62,216 nucleotides of DNA from an uncultured Rubritalea sp. (GCA_937981665.1 CALJOJ010000006.1:1-62216), one strand, 5' to 3'; positions 1-8,755 are shown, counted from the first letter of the stretch. Notes: generated by a model not told the origin, from the sequence alone. Numbers and translations: made by a program.

Positions 1-1
1 A

Positions 2-91
2 ACACTGGAGGGAGTAGCGATAGCTGTGCCTAAAAAGGATGAAAACGCCCTCAATTGGAGCTATTCATCAGATACGCAGCCTAAACTCTAA
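2..91 (+). CDS. 3' end of a protein-coding gene cut by the window edge
   Basis: An open frame runs from the window edge to a TAA at 89-91 and encodes the last 29 residues of a protein ending in DTQPKL. The peptide is hydrophilic and carries no motif I recognise. It converges with the minus-strand gene ending at 122. The frame is short, so coding status is only probable; sequence upstream of the window would settle it. Confidence 0.4.
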   Translation, partial: TLEGVAIAVPKKDENALNWSYSSDTQPKL

Positions 92-121
92 GCTAAAGAA
101 CCAGCACCAATCCTAAACACC

Positions 122-664
122 CTATCGTGAAATATTCGGGATAGCAATCAAACAACCATTATCTCCCCTAAGCCAACGCAGTATATAGCGACTCTTATAT
201 TCCTCTATAGCTGAAAGCCCCAACCAGCCACTTTGATTATCATAACTCTCTTCTAGAAGCCATGCGTGAAGTAATATAGAAGCACCTTCCTTCTCAAGAC
301 CAGCCCCCATCATACCCACATAAGGGATAATCGATTCACCCCCTACAGCAAAACCCTCTATTTTCTTCAGGTCTCCTGTATCTGAGAGTTCATAGACCCT
401 TACAAGACCTGCCACCTTCTTGGCTTTTTGAGAAGCTTGCGGATCATCTGCTGTATAATTCTCAGCTAACCGTTGCAGATGAATCAGGTAAAGCTCATCT
501 AGCCTTTCCACTTCAGCACTATACTCTTTAGTAAAAGTACGTACACTAGCTTTATCCAACTCGCCCCTTTCTATAACTTCACGTTTTGCCAGCCGCACAG
601 CCCCAAAAAGGATCAAGGAAGCTAGCAAAAACATCGACAAGATACTGAAATAAGAAATACGCAC
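122..664 (-). CDS. hypothetical membrane-anchored protein
   Basis: A 180-residue protein of unknown function. Residues 5-25 form one hydrophobic segment, so it is probably an N-terminal signal anchor with the rest outside the cytoplasm. A charged, probably helical stretch follows (about 27-70), then a more globular C-terminal half containing a GWLGLS segment. The start codon is GTG at 664. It begins only six bases after the stop of the secreted protein at 671-1168, so the two are probably co-transcribed and translationally coupled. I see no known domain. Confidence 0.6.
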   Translation of the reverse strand: MRISYFSILSMFLLASLILFGAVRLAKREVIERGELDKASVRTFTKEYSAEVERLDELYLIHLQRLAENYTADDPQASQKAKKVAGLVRVYELSDTGDLKKIEGFAVGGESIIPYVGMMGAGLEKEGASILLHAWLLEESYDNQSGWLGLSAIEEYKSRYILRWLRGDNGCLIAIPNISR

Positions 665-670
665 TTTCTA

Positions 671-1168
671 TTAAAACTTCTTATCCACTTTATCGCTTTT
701 GAAGAAAAAGAGCTTCCCGTGTCCGTCTATTACTTTAATATCTCCTTTTTGACGCATTTCTCTTGTCAATTCTTTATCATTAAGTTCTTTGAGTAGTAAG
801 TGAGATTTATTCGGAGCATTCACATGCTTTTCTGAGCTTGATTCTACTTTCCCGTTTTTATCTAATTTGATAAGAATACCTTTGTCTAATTTACCAGCTT
901 GAAGGCTAATCATAGAAATTTCTTTCCCTGCTTCAGTCCTAACTACAATGTGATTCACTCTCTTTTTTACGTCTAAGCTTATATCATGCTTATAATCAAC
1001 TGAAACCACTGACCCACGCTTATTGACTACTATAGATATCACCTCATAGAATTCATTCACCGCCTTATCAGCACCTTTAATAAAAGGGTCTACATCATTC
1101 TTAATACTCTTAGCGTCAACTGAAATTAGTGTTCCTATCATTAGCGCGGATATTAGTTTTATTTTCAT
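671..1168 (-). CDS. hypothetical secreted protein
   Basis: A 165-residue protein of unknown function. The first 19 or so residues (MKIKLISALMIGTLISVDA) look like a Sec signal peptide, so it is probably periplasmic. The mature part is rich in lysine and valine, with alternating strand-like segments around residues 45-105, and has no cysteine. It is the first gene of a tight pair with the membrane-anchored protein at 122-664. No homologous family is recognised. Confidence 0.6.
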   Translation of the reverse strand: MKIKLISALMIGTLISVDAKSIKNDVDPFIKGADKAVNEFYEVISIVVNKRGSVVSVDYKHDISLDVKKRVNHIVVRTEAGKEISMISLQAGKLDKGILIKLDKNGKVESSSEKHVNAPNKSHLLLKELNDKELTREMRQKGDIKVIDGHGKLFFFKSDKVDKKF

Positions 1169-1266
1169 AGTGCCGTTACCATAGCAATCATTTCCAATCG
1201 TTGTGTCAAACTTCTGTCAAAAAATTAATCATCTTAAAATAGCAAAATCACAAGTACAAGAACAGG

Positions 1267-1920
1267 CTAACCCAAGGTGCCAATCTGATAGATCACAAGA
1301 GCACCGCTCTCATCAGACTCTACCTCTTGCCTCTTCACCTTACTACCTAACAAGTGCTCCATCATACGAACTTCCTGCTGAATGATATTAGGAAATTTCT
1401 GAAACAGGTCATACATCGGGTTATGATATTCCTCGATACGGAAACCAAATTCAACATCATACTTACACCGGCTAAAACAACCTGCCTTATCTCGCAAGTC
1501 AGCTAGTCGAGTCGCTTTCTCTACCAACGATTTCCCTTTATTGATAGACTTCGCCCAGTCTTCTCTGAGCTTATCATAGTGGTGCATGAAAATCTTCTCT
1601 GGTGAAGTACTACCAAAAAGACTTTGCATCCCCTCCAGCACATTGAGCATCATATCCACATCAGGCTGGGGAAAAAGCGCATCGCACTTCGAGGTGAGTT
1701 TATAAAGTTTCTCAGGTCTGCCTACTCCACTTCTTGGGACCCTCCACGTCTTGAGATATCCTATTTTCTCGAGCTTCTGGCAGTGTTGCTTCACTCCCAT
1801 ATAGCTCATTTCTAACTCACGTGCCAGATCTGCCACAGCCATCCCCCTAGATTTCTTAATCGCCTCGATGAGGTTAAGAACTTGGGGTTTGGACAGGTCT
1901 CTGAACGTTTCGTTAAACAT
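1267..1920 (-). CDS. winged-helix transcriptional regulator (ArsR/SufR-like)
   Basis: A 217-residue DNA-binding protein. Residues 25-60 form a helix-turn-helix (MAVADLARELEMSYMGVKQH), and a wing follows around 65-75 (SGVGRPEKLYKLT), as in DeoR/ArsR-type regulators such as SufR. Three cysteines occur: one in KCDAL and two in GCFSRC. They are too few and wrongly spaced to assert an Fe-S ligand set. The gene starts 14 bases behind the purH stop on the same strand, so the two are probably co-transcribed. The ligand and target genes are unknown. Confidence 0.75.
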   Translation of the reverse strand: MFNETFRDLSKPQVLNLIEAIKKSRGMAVADLARELEMSYMGVKQHCQKLEKIGYLKTWRVPRSGVGRPEKLYKLTSKCDALFPQPDVDMMLNVLEGMQSLFGSTSPEKIFMHHYDKLREDWAKSINKGKSLVEKATRLADLRDKAGCFSRCKYDVEFGFRIEEYHNPMYDLFQKFPNIIQQEVRMMEHLLGSKVKRQEVESDESGALVIYQIGTLG

Positions 1921-1934
1921 TACTAAGAGAAATT

Positions 1935-3479
1935 TTAATGTCTGAAATGTCTGTGTCCTGTGAAGATCATGGCAATGCCCGCAGCGTCTGCTGCAGCGAT
2001 CACCTCTTCGTCACGGATAGAACCACCAGGCTGGATACAAGCTGTTGCTCCTGCTTTGATTGCTGCGTCGAGTCCGTCAGCAAATGGGAATAATCCATCA
2101 GATGCTAACACACTACCTACTAGTGAAAGCCCAGCTTCCTCAGACTTCCAAACAGCTAGCTTAGAAGAATCAACACGGCTCATCTGACCAGCTCCAATTC
2201 CTAGTGTACGGTCAGACTTAGCGAAGACAATCGCATTTGACTTCACGTGCTTCACTACTTTCCAAGCAAAACGCATTGCATGCATTTCTTCTTCTGTAGG
2301 TGGTCGCTTAGTCACGACCTTACTCTCAAGATCATCTAGCCCGAGTGGAGTGTGATCTCTATCCATCACCATGATACCACCTGGTGCTGACCGAAGCATT
2401 GGTTGCTCCTTCTCCTTCGTGTACTCCTCCACATTCATCTTGATAAGACGGAGGTTTTTCTTCTTCTGAAGAATAGCACGAGCTTCAGCTTCGTAGTCAG
2501 GAGCGATGATCACATCCGTGAAAATTTCGCTGATCACGCGAGCTAGCTTCTCAGTAAGTGGACGGTTACAAACGATCACCCCACCGAATGGTGCTTGTGT
2601 ATCTGTTTCAAAAGCATTGTTCCATGCTTTACGCAGGCACTCATCATCCTGACCTATTCCACATGGATTCGTGTGCTTGAGGATAGCTACCGTTGGACGA
2701 GCGAAATCAAAGATAATATCTGCTGCTGCCTCGATGTCTAAAACATTAGTATAGCTGAGTTCTTTACCTTGGAGCTGGGTAAAGCAATCACCGAAGTTAC
2801 CATACAGCGTAGCCGCCTGGTGAGGATTATCACCGTAGCGAAGGCTCTTTTCAAATGGAAGTGATAATGAGAATGATGAATCACCACCTTCTGATGCTTG
2901 ACTAAGAAAGCTATTGATCGCGCCATCATAAGTAGAGGTGCGGAGGAAAACCTTGATCGAACATGCTTCACGGAAAGCCAGCGTCGTGTCACCGTCATTC
3001 TCCTTCATCTCTTCGAGAACACGTGGGTAATCATTTACATCTACGAGAACAGTCACGCTATTGTAGTTCTTTGCAGCTGAACGAAGCATAGATGGACCAC
3101 CGATGTCGATGTTCTCGATCGCCTGCTCTAGCGTCACTCCCGGCTTAGCGATAGTTTCCTCGAAAGGATACAGATTTACTACAACAAGATCGATCTCCGG
3201 AATATTGTTGTCTTTAGCTTGCTGCTTATGATCTTCTCTATCACGACGCTGAAGCAGCCCACCGTGTATCATTGGATGAAGAGTCTTCACTCGTCCATCA
3301 AAAAGCTCAGGTGCTTCAGTATATGAGGAAACATCAATCACAGGAATCTCCGCATCACGGATAGCCTTTGCTGTACCACCTGTAGATAGAAGCTCTACCC
3401 CTAGCTCGTGGAGTCCCTTAGCGAATTCGACCAATCCGGTCTTGTCTGATACTGATAGCAGTGCTCGTTTGATAGCCAT
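1935..3479 (-). CDS. purH: bifunctional AICAR transformylase / IMP cyclohydrolase PurH
   Basis: The 514-residue protein has the usual PurH length and catalyses the last two steps of de novo purine synthesis: formylation of AICAR with 10-formyl-THF and cyclisation to IMP. The N-terminal methylglyoxal-synthase-like cyclohydrolase domain shows SVSDKTGLVEFAKGL at residues 9-23, LLSTGGTAKAIRDA and FDGRVKTLHP. The transformylase domain shows RYGDNPHQ near residue 214, LKHTNPCG near 264 and the ending AGIAMIFTGHRHFRH. The winged-helix regulator follows directly. The 207 bases upstream show no purine riboswitch that I can recognise. Confidence 0.97.
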   Translation of the reverse strand: MAIKRALLSVSDKTGLVEFAKGLHELGVELLSTGGTAKAIRDAEIPVIDVSSYTEAPELFDGRVKTLHPMIHGGLLQRRDREDHKQQAKDNNIPEIDLVVVNLYPFEETIAKPGVTLEQAIENIDIGGPSMLRSAAKNYNSVTVLVDVNDYPRVLEEMKENDGDTTLAFREACSIKVFLRTSTYDGAINSFLSQASEGGDSSFSLSLPFEKSLRYGDNPHQAATLYGNFGDCFTQLQGKELSYTNVLDIEAAADIIFDFARPTVAILKHTNPCGIGQDDECLRKAWNNAFETDTQAPFGGVIVCNRPLTEKLARVISEIFTDVIIAPDYEAEARAILQKKKNLRLIKMNVEEYTKEKEQPMLRSAPGGIMVMDRDHTPLGLDDLESKVVTKRPPTEEEMHAMRFAWKVVKHVKSNAIVFAKSDRTLGIGAGQMSRVDSSKLAVWKSEEAGLSLVGSVLASDGLFPFADGLDAAIKAGATACIQPGGSIRDEEVIAAADAAGIAMIFTGHRHFRH

Positions 3480-3686
3480 ATTGTTATTTATAGAGTGATT
3501 TAGTAAAATAAAGTAAGTGGAATTGTCCTAGTTACAGGACAGCATCTTTCAAAATCTGTGTCTAGCGTTAACGGATGATCCACTCACGAGCAAGTCATAT
3601 ATGAGCTTTGTTTTTCTATTTAGGGCTTCCAGAAAAAGTCTCACGCGACCATTTCCATGTAAATTTCATTTTTTGATTTTCCTATT

Positions 3687-3959
3687 TTAGGAATTTTTAC
3701 GTAATTTAGGTATCTGTGAATAAGGCAACAAAGCACCTCCCTGAGGTATTTGTCTAGAAAGAGCTCCGAAAGCAATTCTGCCAGAGGGCGCTTGAGCACC
3801 CATTTTAGTCATCTTGAATCCTTTGGAGTAGATGGTTTGGACTTCATCCCAGGGGACTAGTTGGCTCAATTTAATCCATCTGTTAGAGGTTGGTAATTTA
3901 CCGCCAAAAGGGTGGATGAAGTCGGTAAATTCAGTTTGATTTGGTTGTTGTCTAATCAT
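3687..3959 (-). pseudogene. transposase N-terminal remnant (DUF772-type)
   Basis: The first 65 or so residues (from MIRQQPNQTEF) match the conserved start of DUF772-containing IS5/IS1182-type transposases: HPFGGKLPTSNRWIKLSQL, VPWDE and GRIAFGAL. The family normally continues with ALIIKE and the DDE catalytic core. Here the frame passes into about 25 unrelated residues (QIPQGGALLPYSQIPK) and stops. The catalytic domain is missing, so the product cannot transpose. An in-frame start further upstream (3980) would add seven residues. I could not define terminal repeats. Confidence 0.65.
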
Positions 3960-4164
3960 GTGAGGTGCACGCTTTTTCAAAGGTGTAATAACATATCCGT
4001 GCGCTTCTAGCTCTCATATTATCCCAAAAGTTGTGTCCTGCATACTTTGACCTCTTTTTCACCAAGCCCTATGTATCACTCGAACTACAAACCAAAATAA
4101 TTTAGTAGTACAGCTAAATATTACTAACAGCCTTACTCCTCAATATAAATCTCACCCCTTTACT

Positions 4165-4854
4165 CTAAGCTTTTTTGCCTGATTTCTTGGACTTAGCCAC
4201 TGGCTTCTTAGGTGTCTTTTTCGTAGTCTTTTTCGCAGTCTTATTTACCGGCTTCTTCACAGTCTTGGAAGTTGATTTCTTAGTGGTCTTTGCCGTCTTA
4301 GTTACTGACTTCTTTTCAGTAGCAGCCTTAGCTCCTGTCTTTTTCTTAGTAGTCTTAGCAGTAGTAGTCTTAGCGGCAGCTTTCTTAATCGTCTTTTTTG
4401 CAATCTTCTTTGTGGTCTTTTTCGCAGTTTTAGCGGCTGGCTTTTTCGTAGCTTTAGAAGTAGCCTTTTCTTCTTTACTTTTACTTACCTTGTTGACAAT
4501 TACATCTTCTTTTTTTGCAGCCGACTTAGCGACAGGCTTCTTCTCTAATTTAACTAAAGCCTCATTCATCCCCTCTGCATCCACTACCTCTTTCATTCTG
4601 TTATCAAGATCATCGTAGTTCTTCACCCACATGACTAGTCTCTTCATATGCTGCGGCATTGAGGAACCAGTCCAACACTTGATCATTAACACTAGACCTA
4701 CCACTAATATTATAAGAGGGATGGTCACACTAGCCCCGCTTGCCACACATAAGCCTATGCCACCTGCACCAGCGAGAACCGCCGATGCGATAAGTTTTGA
4801 ATTTTCTGTCATCATCATATTTTTTCTGTAATTCGTTTTAACTTTAAAAGTCAT
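4165..4854 (-). CDS. membrane-anchored lysine-rich histone H1-like protein
   Basis: A 229-residue protein with two parts. Residues 20-62 form two closely spaced hydrophobic segments, likely a membrane hairpin. After a short linker (about 65-110), residues 110-229 are an extremely basic, low-complexity tail of KK, TAKK, TTKK and AAK units like the tail of eukaryotic H1 or bacterial H1-like proteins. Such tails bind DNA in known proteins; tethering of DNA to the membrane is my inference. ATG codons at 4854 and in the MMM run 13 codons later are both possible starts. The gene stands alone. Confidence 0.7.
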   Translation of the reverse strand: MTFKVKTNYRKNMMMTENSKLIASAVLAGAGGIGLCVASGASVTIPLIILVVGLVLMIKCWTGSSMPQHMKRLVMWVKNYDDLDNRMKEVVDAEGMNEALVKLEKKPVAKSAAKKEDVIVNKVSKSKEEKATSKATKKPAAKTAKKTTKKIAKKTIKKAAAKTTTAKTTKKKTGAKAATEKKSVTKTAKTTKKSTSKTVKKPVNKTAKKTTKKTPKKPVAKSKKSGKKA

Positions 4855-5264
4855 CTAACTTAATAGCTAACTGCATTTCACAGCACAAGAGAATAGGATC
4901 AAATCTAGTAATTTTTTCTATTTTAATGACTTGCGCCTAGCTATAACAAGTAGTGATATTGATGTAAAAGACTGATACGATGAGAGCTAAACGCATTCTC
5001 GCAAAAGATCCATATCCATTCTGAAAACAGAACGAAGCTATACCCAAGTTTATTTTTCCTACATAACGGATCTTATTTTAATCACCACAGCTCAACTTGC
5101 TAATCCATAAGCCAAATGAGCAAAGCTGCAATATAGGTAGTTACCAGCGGCTCCCTCAGGAAAATAATTATCATAAAAAGTTAAAAATGATCTTGCCAAA
5201 TTCATCAATGTTCACTATTCCTCTGCCGCACTCGCGAGAGAGCAAAGTAATCCCAACATATAAT
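4855..5264. other. non-coding gap before the first tRNA-Lys
   Basis: This AT-rich stretch has no convincing gene. The only open frame on it (5097-5396) reads straight through the tRNA and is spurious. The promoter of the tRNA should lie near its right end. A TATAAT occurs at 5259-5264 but directly abuts the tRNA, too close to be its -10 box. Confidence 0.4.
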
Positions 5265-5373
5265 GCGCAGATAGCTCAGTTGGTAGAGCAGTTGGCTTTT
5301 AACCAATTGGTCCAGGGTTCGAGTCCCTGTCTGCGTACCATTTTTCTAAAAGGAGTCATGTTTCAATACATGG
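5225..5373. repeat. tRNA-Lys duplication, copy 1
   Basis: This 149-bp unit recurs at 5542-5690, offset by exactly 317 bp, with four mismatches: three in the leader and one in the terminator loop region. It contains about 40 bp of leader, the whole tRNA and the left arm of the terminator. The tRNA part is identical in both copies. Confidence 0.9.
5265..5340 (+). tRNA. tRNA-Lys (anticodon UUU), copy 1
   Basis: A 76-nt tRNA with encoded CCA. The acceptor stem GCGCAGA pairs with TCTGCGT (one G-U pair), the anticodon loop is CTTTTAA, which gives a TTT anticodon, and the T-arm reads GGGTTCGAGTCCC. It decodes AAA and AAG lysine codons. A factor-independent terminator follows at once. Confidence 0.97.
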
Positions 5374-5385
5374 CTCCTTTTTCTT
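5348..5385 (+). terminator. rho-independent terminator of tRNA-Lys copy 1
   Basis: An inverted repeat (AAAGGAG, CATGT / ACATG, CTCCTTT with one mismatch) followed by a T-rich tract lies eight bases after the tRNA. Copy 2 of the duplication keeps the left arm but not the right arm. Confidence 0.75.
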
Positions 5386-5541
5386 TGCTCCTATAAATCC
5401 CCTGCCTAGACTGACTCTCTCCTTCTGATTGAAAATGACCTTAAGCCCCCATTCACAATTACTTATGAAATAACGATAACAATGAATGCAAATAATATAA
5501 AAAACTAACTTGCAAAATGTCAGATTCCATCATAAAAATCC

Positions 5542-5690
5542 GCCGCACTCGCAAGGGTGCAAAGTAATCCCAACATATAATGCGCAGATAGCTCAGTTGG
5601 TAGAGCAGTTGGCTTTTAACCAATTGGTCCAGGGTTCGAGTCCCTGTCTGCGTACCATTTTTCTAAAAGGAGTCATGCTTCAATACATGG
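5542..5690. repeat. tRNA-Lys duplication, copy 2
   Basis: This is the second 149-bp unit. It ends within the terminator hairpin, so the downstream half of the stem present in copy 1 is absent and the sequence passes into mobile-element debris. Confidence 0.9.
5582..5657 (+). tRNA. tRNA-Lys (anticodon UUU), copy 2
   Basis: This tRNA is base-for-base identical to the tRNA at 5265-5340, including the encoded CCA. Its leader is nearly identical, so it is probably expressed. Its own terminator is truncated, so transcription may run on into the IS1380 relic or come from read-through of copy 1. Confidence 0.95.
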
Positions 5691-5734
5691 TATGAACCGA
5701 GCACATAGGTTACATTTTAATGTTAAGTGAATCA

Positions 5735-5753
5735 CCTCCGGTAAAACCGGAGG
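5735..5753. repeat. short perfect hairpin, possible IS200/IS605-type end
   Basis: CCTCCGGT and ACCGGAGG form an 8-bp stem with a 3-nt loop. The context (GTGAATCA before it and CTTCGAA after it) resembles the hairpin ends of IS200/IS605 elements. There is no T-run, so a terminator is less likely. No tnpA or tnpB lies nearby, so this is at most a relic. Confidence 0.35.
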
Positions 5754-5821
5754 CTTCGAAATTGGAACAGCTTAAAGCGGTTTGTTATTGTTCGTTAGTG
5801 TTTGGGTTTATATTTAATTCT

Positions 5822-6037
5822 AGCTGATCCAGACGTTTATCCTCACTCACGGCAATCAAGAAGGAAGCTTTTACCACGGCTATTACAAGCACCACTGCTT
5901 CCTAACACTCTACGTGTGTGCTCAAAATCCTCGTCAAAACCTTTCGTCAGCAATGGGGAGACACAGGATTCATGCGTCCGCGCATGCTTACATGGTGCGA
6001 AAATAACAACGTAAATTACATCACTGGCGTAAATTAA
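5822..6037 (+). pseudogene. IS1380-family transposase relic
   Basis: Two frame-shifted blocks match the IS1380 transposase. HGNQEGSFYHGYYKHHCF begins at 5848 (family form close to HGNQEGRFFHGYYD). After a shift, GDTGFMRPRML and WCENNNVNYITG end at a TAA at 6035-6037 (family GDSGF and WCE-N-VDYI). The segment between is shortened, since the usual residues before GDSGF are missing, and neither end of the gene remains. It is non-functional and lies just behind the second tRNA-Lys. Confidence 0.7.
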
Positions 6038-6129
6038 CAAACACCACATAATGTAGTGTCAGACGAATCATGAAAAACCCGTAACTACTTATCAGTTAGA
6101 GCCAATATTTATATGATGTTAAACTTGGG

Positions 6130-8625
6130 TTAGGAGAAAGTCTCGCTGAATGTCCCCTCAGTAACTCCGAGCTTCTCCATCACATCTAGATCATGCCAGA
6201 GCATGTGGCCGTCAGACTTACCATCTAAGAGCTGCTGATATGCTTGGATAGCCATCAGTGCTTCATCCTTGCTTTCACTTAGCATATCCATACGGAACAT
6301 CCCTAAGCCAGCATTCGAAAGATCATCATAGAACCTCGCACCAGTCTGCGCTTTACCATTGAAGAGTGTGTTCCGGCAGCCAACATCTGCCTTTAATGTA
6401 TGCAGTTGGCCCACTCTATCTCTGAGCTGAACATTATGCTTATCACAAGGCTTACCACAATCCTTGATGCTAGTTCCCTCACTCAAGAAGGTACAGAACA
6501 CGCAGTGCTCCATATGAAACATTGGCATGTGCTGGTGAATAGTAAGCTCGTACCAGTTCTCTGGTGACTTATACAGCATCTGCTTCACTTGACTGATGTT
6601 GAGGTCATAAGAGATAGTGAGGTGGTCTAAGTTACCCTGCTCTTTTAAAATACGTGCTGTCAGTGGATTCGCACAGTTCAGTGAGAAATCACCTGTACGG
6701 TATAAACCTTCACGGTTTTTGAAATACTCTATCGCACCTAGGTTACGGATCAGCACACCATCCGCCTCAGCCTTGTCAACTAGCTTGAAATACCCAGCCT
6801 CACTTGGCTTTTGGATTCTTGGTGTTGCTAGATGGATCTTCGCTTCGGCACCTGATTCTCTGACTAGCTTGACCACATTTTTATACTCACGAAGATCTTC
6901 GAAGTCAGCATAGATGCGCTTCACACCAGCTTCTAGGGCAGCTTCTACCTGAGGCATCTCGCGGGTGAGAACACTGAGTTCCTTCACCACATCTACCTCA
7001 TCACCCATCACAGGGAAAAGTTCGCTCAGCTTATTTTCCGAGCGCTCATAGGCTTCAGAAATTTTGGGTCTATCATCCAGCTTAGCTACCAAGCTACGGC
7101 GGAGACGGTTCAGAGCAGACACCGGCATCATTACTTCACCAGAGAGTTGGTTATCTACTGTACCTAGTGCGTAATCTGTCTCGCCAAGACGTGATAGTTG
7201 CTTCTCTAACAGCTCGGTATTCACCGGTCTATTCTGCGCTTGTTCTAACATTTCTTCCGAGCTGACTTCCACACTGTTAGCGACTAGAACCATCGCTTCA
7301 CCTACAGCTCCAGTTACCTTCACATTTAGAGATTCCTTCTTCGCCTGTAGCTTCACATTTTTCCAGAGAGCCTTGACCTCAGCATTCAGCTTCGGGTCAT
7401 CAGTCTTCCATATTCCTTGCCCCACGCGCACGCGGTTCCATTCAATATTAGAGTGCTTTTCATGAAAGCGCACCTTGTCCCCCTCGACACGGAAAACTCT
7501 ACCTCCCTGCTCTTCATTTCTATCCTCACCAGCATCAAAGACGATCCCGTCCCCAGATTTCAGATCTGTATTTCCTGTCCACTTGATCTCTACATAGCCT
7601 CTACCTACCTGATTAACTTCTCCCACGAAAGCTCCACGCTTTTTGCCAAATTTACCATGAGTCAAATACGGATGGTTCGTGCCTTCTAGCCAACCAGTAG
7701 AGAGTCCACGCGAAAACGTCATTTCTAATGCGTACTTATCACGCTCAGTCACCGTGGAGTCTCGCTGCGCCACTGCATCATCTATAGCCTTACGGTATAC
7801 CTTAGTCACCGCAGCCACATACTCTGGGCTCTTCAAGCGACCTTCTATTTTAAAGGAAACCACACCCTGTTCGACTAGCTGTGGGATCACATCCACCGCG
7901 GCTAGATCTTGCGGACTGAGTAGATAACGTACCTCTCCCATCTCCTTAGTCTCACCATCTACCACTAGCTCATATGGCATACGGCAAGCCTGCGCACACT
8001 CGCCACGGTTCGCCGAGCGTTTCCCTAATGACTCACTAGTGAGACACTGACCAGAATACGCCACACAGAGTGCACCATGAACGAAGACTTCAAGCGGTAC
8101 ACATTCCTTTGGCTTAAATTTTCCAATGTCACTAACAGAAAGCTCACGAGATAACACCGCACGCTCTAACTGATAGAGAGAATCCACAAACTCCAGTCCC
8201 TCAGGTGAAGTCAACGTCATCTGCGTAGACGCGTGGATTTCTAAATTAGGAGCTACATGTCTAGCTAGTCTAGCAAGCCCCAAATCCTGTACAATGATCG
8301 CATCCACTCCAGACTCCTCAAGATGTCTTAGCTGTGCTTCAGCTGCATCTAGCTCACTCGTGAAGATCAGTGTATTCATCGTCACGAAGCCTCGCACACC
8401 ATGGGCATGGAGAAACTTCATCAACTCTGGTAAGTCTTCATCAGTAAAATTATCCGCACGCAGACGAGCATTGAATTTACTCAGACCGAAGAAAATAGCA
8501 TCCGCACCATTGATCACTGCAGCCCGTGCACAATCCCAATTTCCTGCTGGTGAAAGTAACTCAGGGTCGCGGTGTTTTTCCTTACTTACTGAGGAGGCCT
8601 GGCTAGATGAAGTTGTGTCGTACAT
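6130..8625 (-). CDS. U32-family protein, RlhA-like 23S rRNA hydroxylase or collagenase-like peptidase
   Basis: About 831 residues from the ATG at 8625; a TTG at 8655 would add ten. The N-terminal U32 domain begins LLSPAGNWDCARAAVINGAD and contains the family signature near residue 205-225 (SANRGECAQACRMPYEL). A DUF3656-type middle region follows, then a second barrel-like half ending with a cysteine cluster (HCVFC, DCGKPC). This full-length layout is that of RlhA (YdcP), which hydroxylates C2501 of 23S rRNA; family members were first called peptidases. The cysteines may bind an Fe-S cluster. The gene is monocistronic. Confidence 0.85.
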   Translation of the reverse strand: MYDTTSSSQASSVSKEKHRDPELLSPAGNWDCARAAVINGADAIFFGLSKFNARLRADNFTDEDLPELMKFLHAHGVRGFVTMNTLIFTSELDAAEAQLRHLEESGVDAIIVQDLGLARLARHVAPNLEIHASTQMTLTSPEGLEFVDSLYQLERAVLSRELSVSDIGKFKPKECVPLEVFVHGALCVAYSGQCLTSESLGKRSANRGECAQACRMPYELVVDGETKEMGEVRYLLSPQDLAAVDVIPQLVEQGVVSFKIEGRLKSPEYVAAVTKVYRKAIDDAVAQRDSTVTERDKYALEMTFSRGLSTGWLEGTNHPYLTHGKFGKKRGAFVGEVNQVGRGYVEIKWTGNTDLKSGDGIVFDAGEDRNEEQGGRVFRVEGDKVRFHEKHSNIEWNRVRVGQGIWKTDDPKLNAEVKALWKNVKLQAKKESLNVKVTGAVGEAMVLVANSVEVSSEEMLEQAQNRPVNTELLEKQLSRLGETDYALGTVDNQLSGEVMMPVSALNRLRRSLVAKLDDRPKISEAYERSENKLSELFPVMGDEVDVVKELSVLTREMPQVEAALEAGVKRIYADFEDLREYKNVVKLVRESGAEAKIHLATPRIQKPSEAGYFKLVDKAEADGVLIRNLGAIEYFKNREGLYRTGDFSLNCANPLTARILKEQGNLDHLTISYDLNISQVKQMLYKSPENWYELTIHQHMPMFHMEHCVFCTFLSEGTSIKDCGKPCDKHNVQLRDRVGQLHTLKADVGCRNTLFNGKAQTGARFYDDLSNAGLGMFRMDMLSESKDEALMAIQAYQQLLDGKSDGHMLWHDLDVMEKLGVTEGTFSETFS

Positions 8626-8755
8626 GAGGAATGAACCGTAGAGCACTCTAGCCAAAAGGTCAATCCATCGTCAGTCTAATTTAAGTCTCTTAATGACAGG
8701 AAATCTTAAACAGACAACCAACCTTCGCACCAAGGAAAACTATCACTCTATGTGG

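Noticed and set aside
671-679. DnaA box and replication origin near TTATCCACT
   Set aside because: A single imperfect box without a cluster, dnaA or an AT-rich unwinding region.
3480-3686. Purine riboswitch or second gene upstream of purH
   Set aside because: No open frame of note and no recognisable aptamer core on the minus strand.
4175-4618. A 147-codon hydrophobic open frame on the plus strand
   Set aside because: It is the antisense of the lysine-rich tail; AAG and AAA codons read backwards give Phe and Leu.
5259-5264. TATAAT as the promoter of tRNA-Lys
   Set aside because: It directly touches the first tRNA base, so initiation would fall inside the tRNA.
5097-5695. Two open frames (5097-5396 and 5510-5695) sharing the same peptide core around IAQLVEQLAFNQLVQGS
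   Set aside because: They are read-through of the two tRNA-Lys genes; the shared peptide is the translated tRNA.
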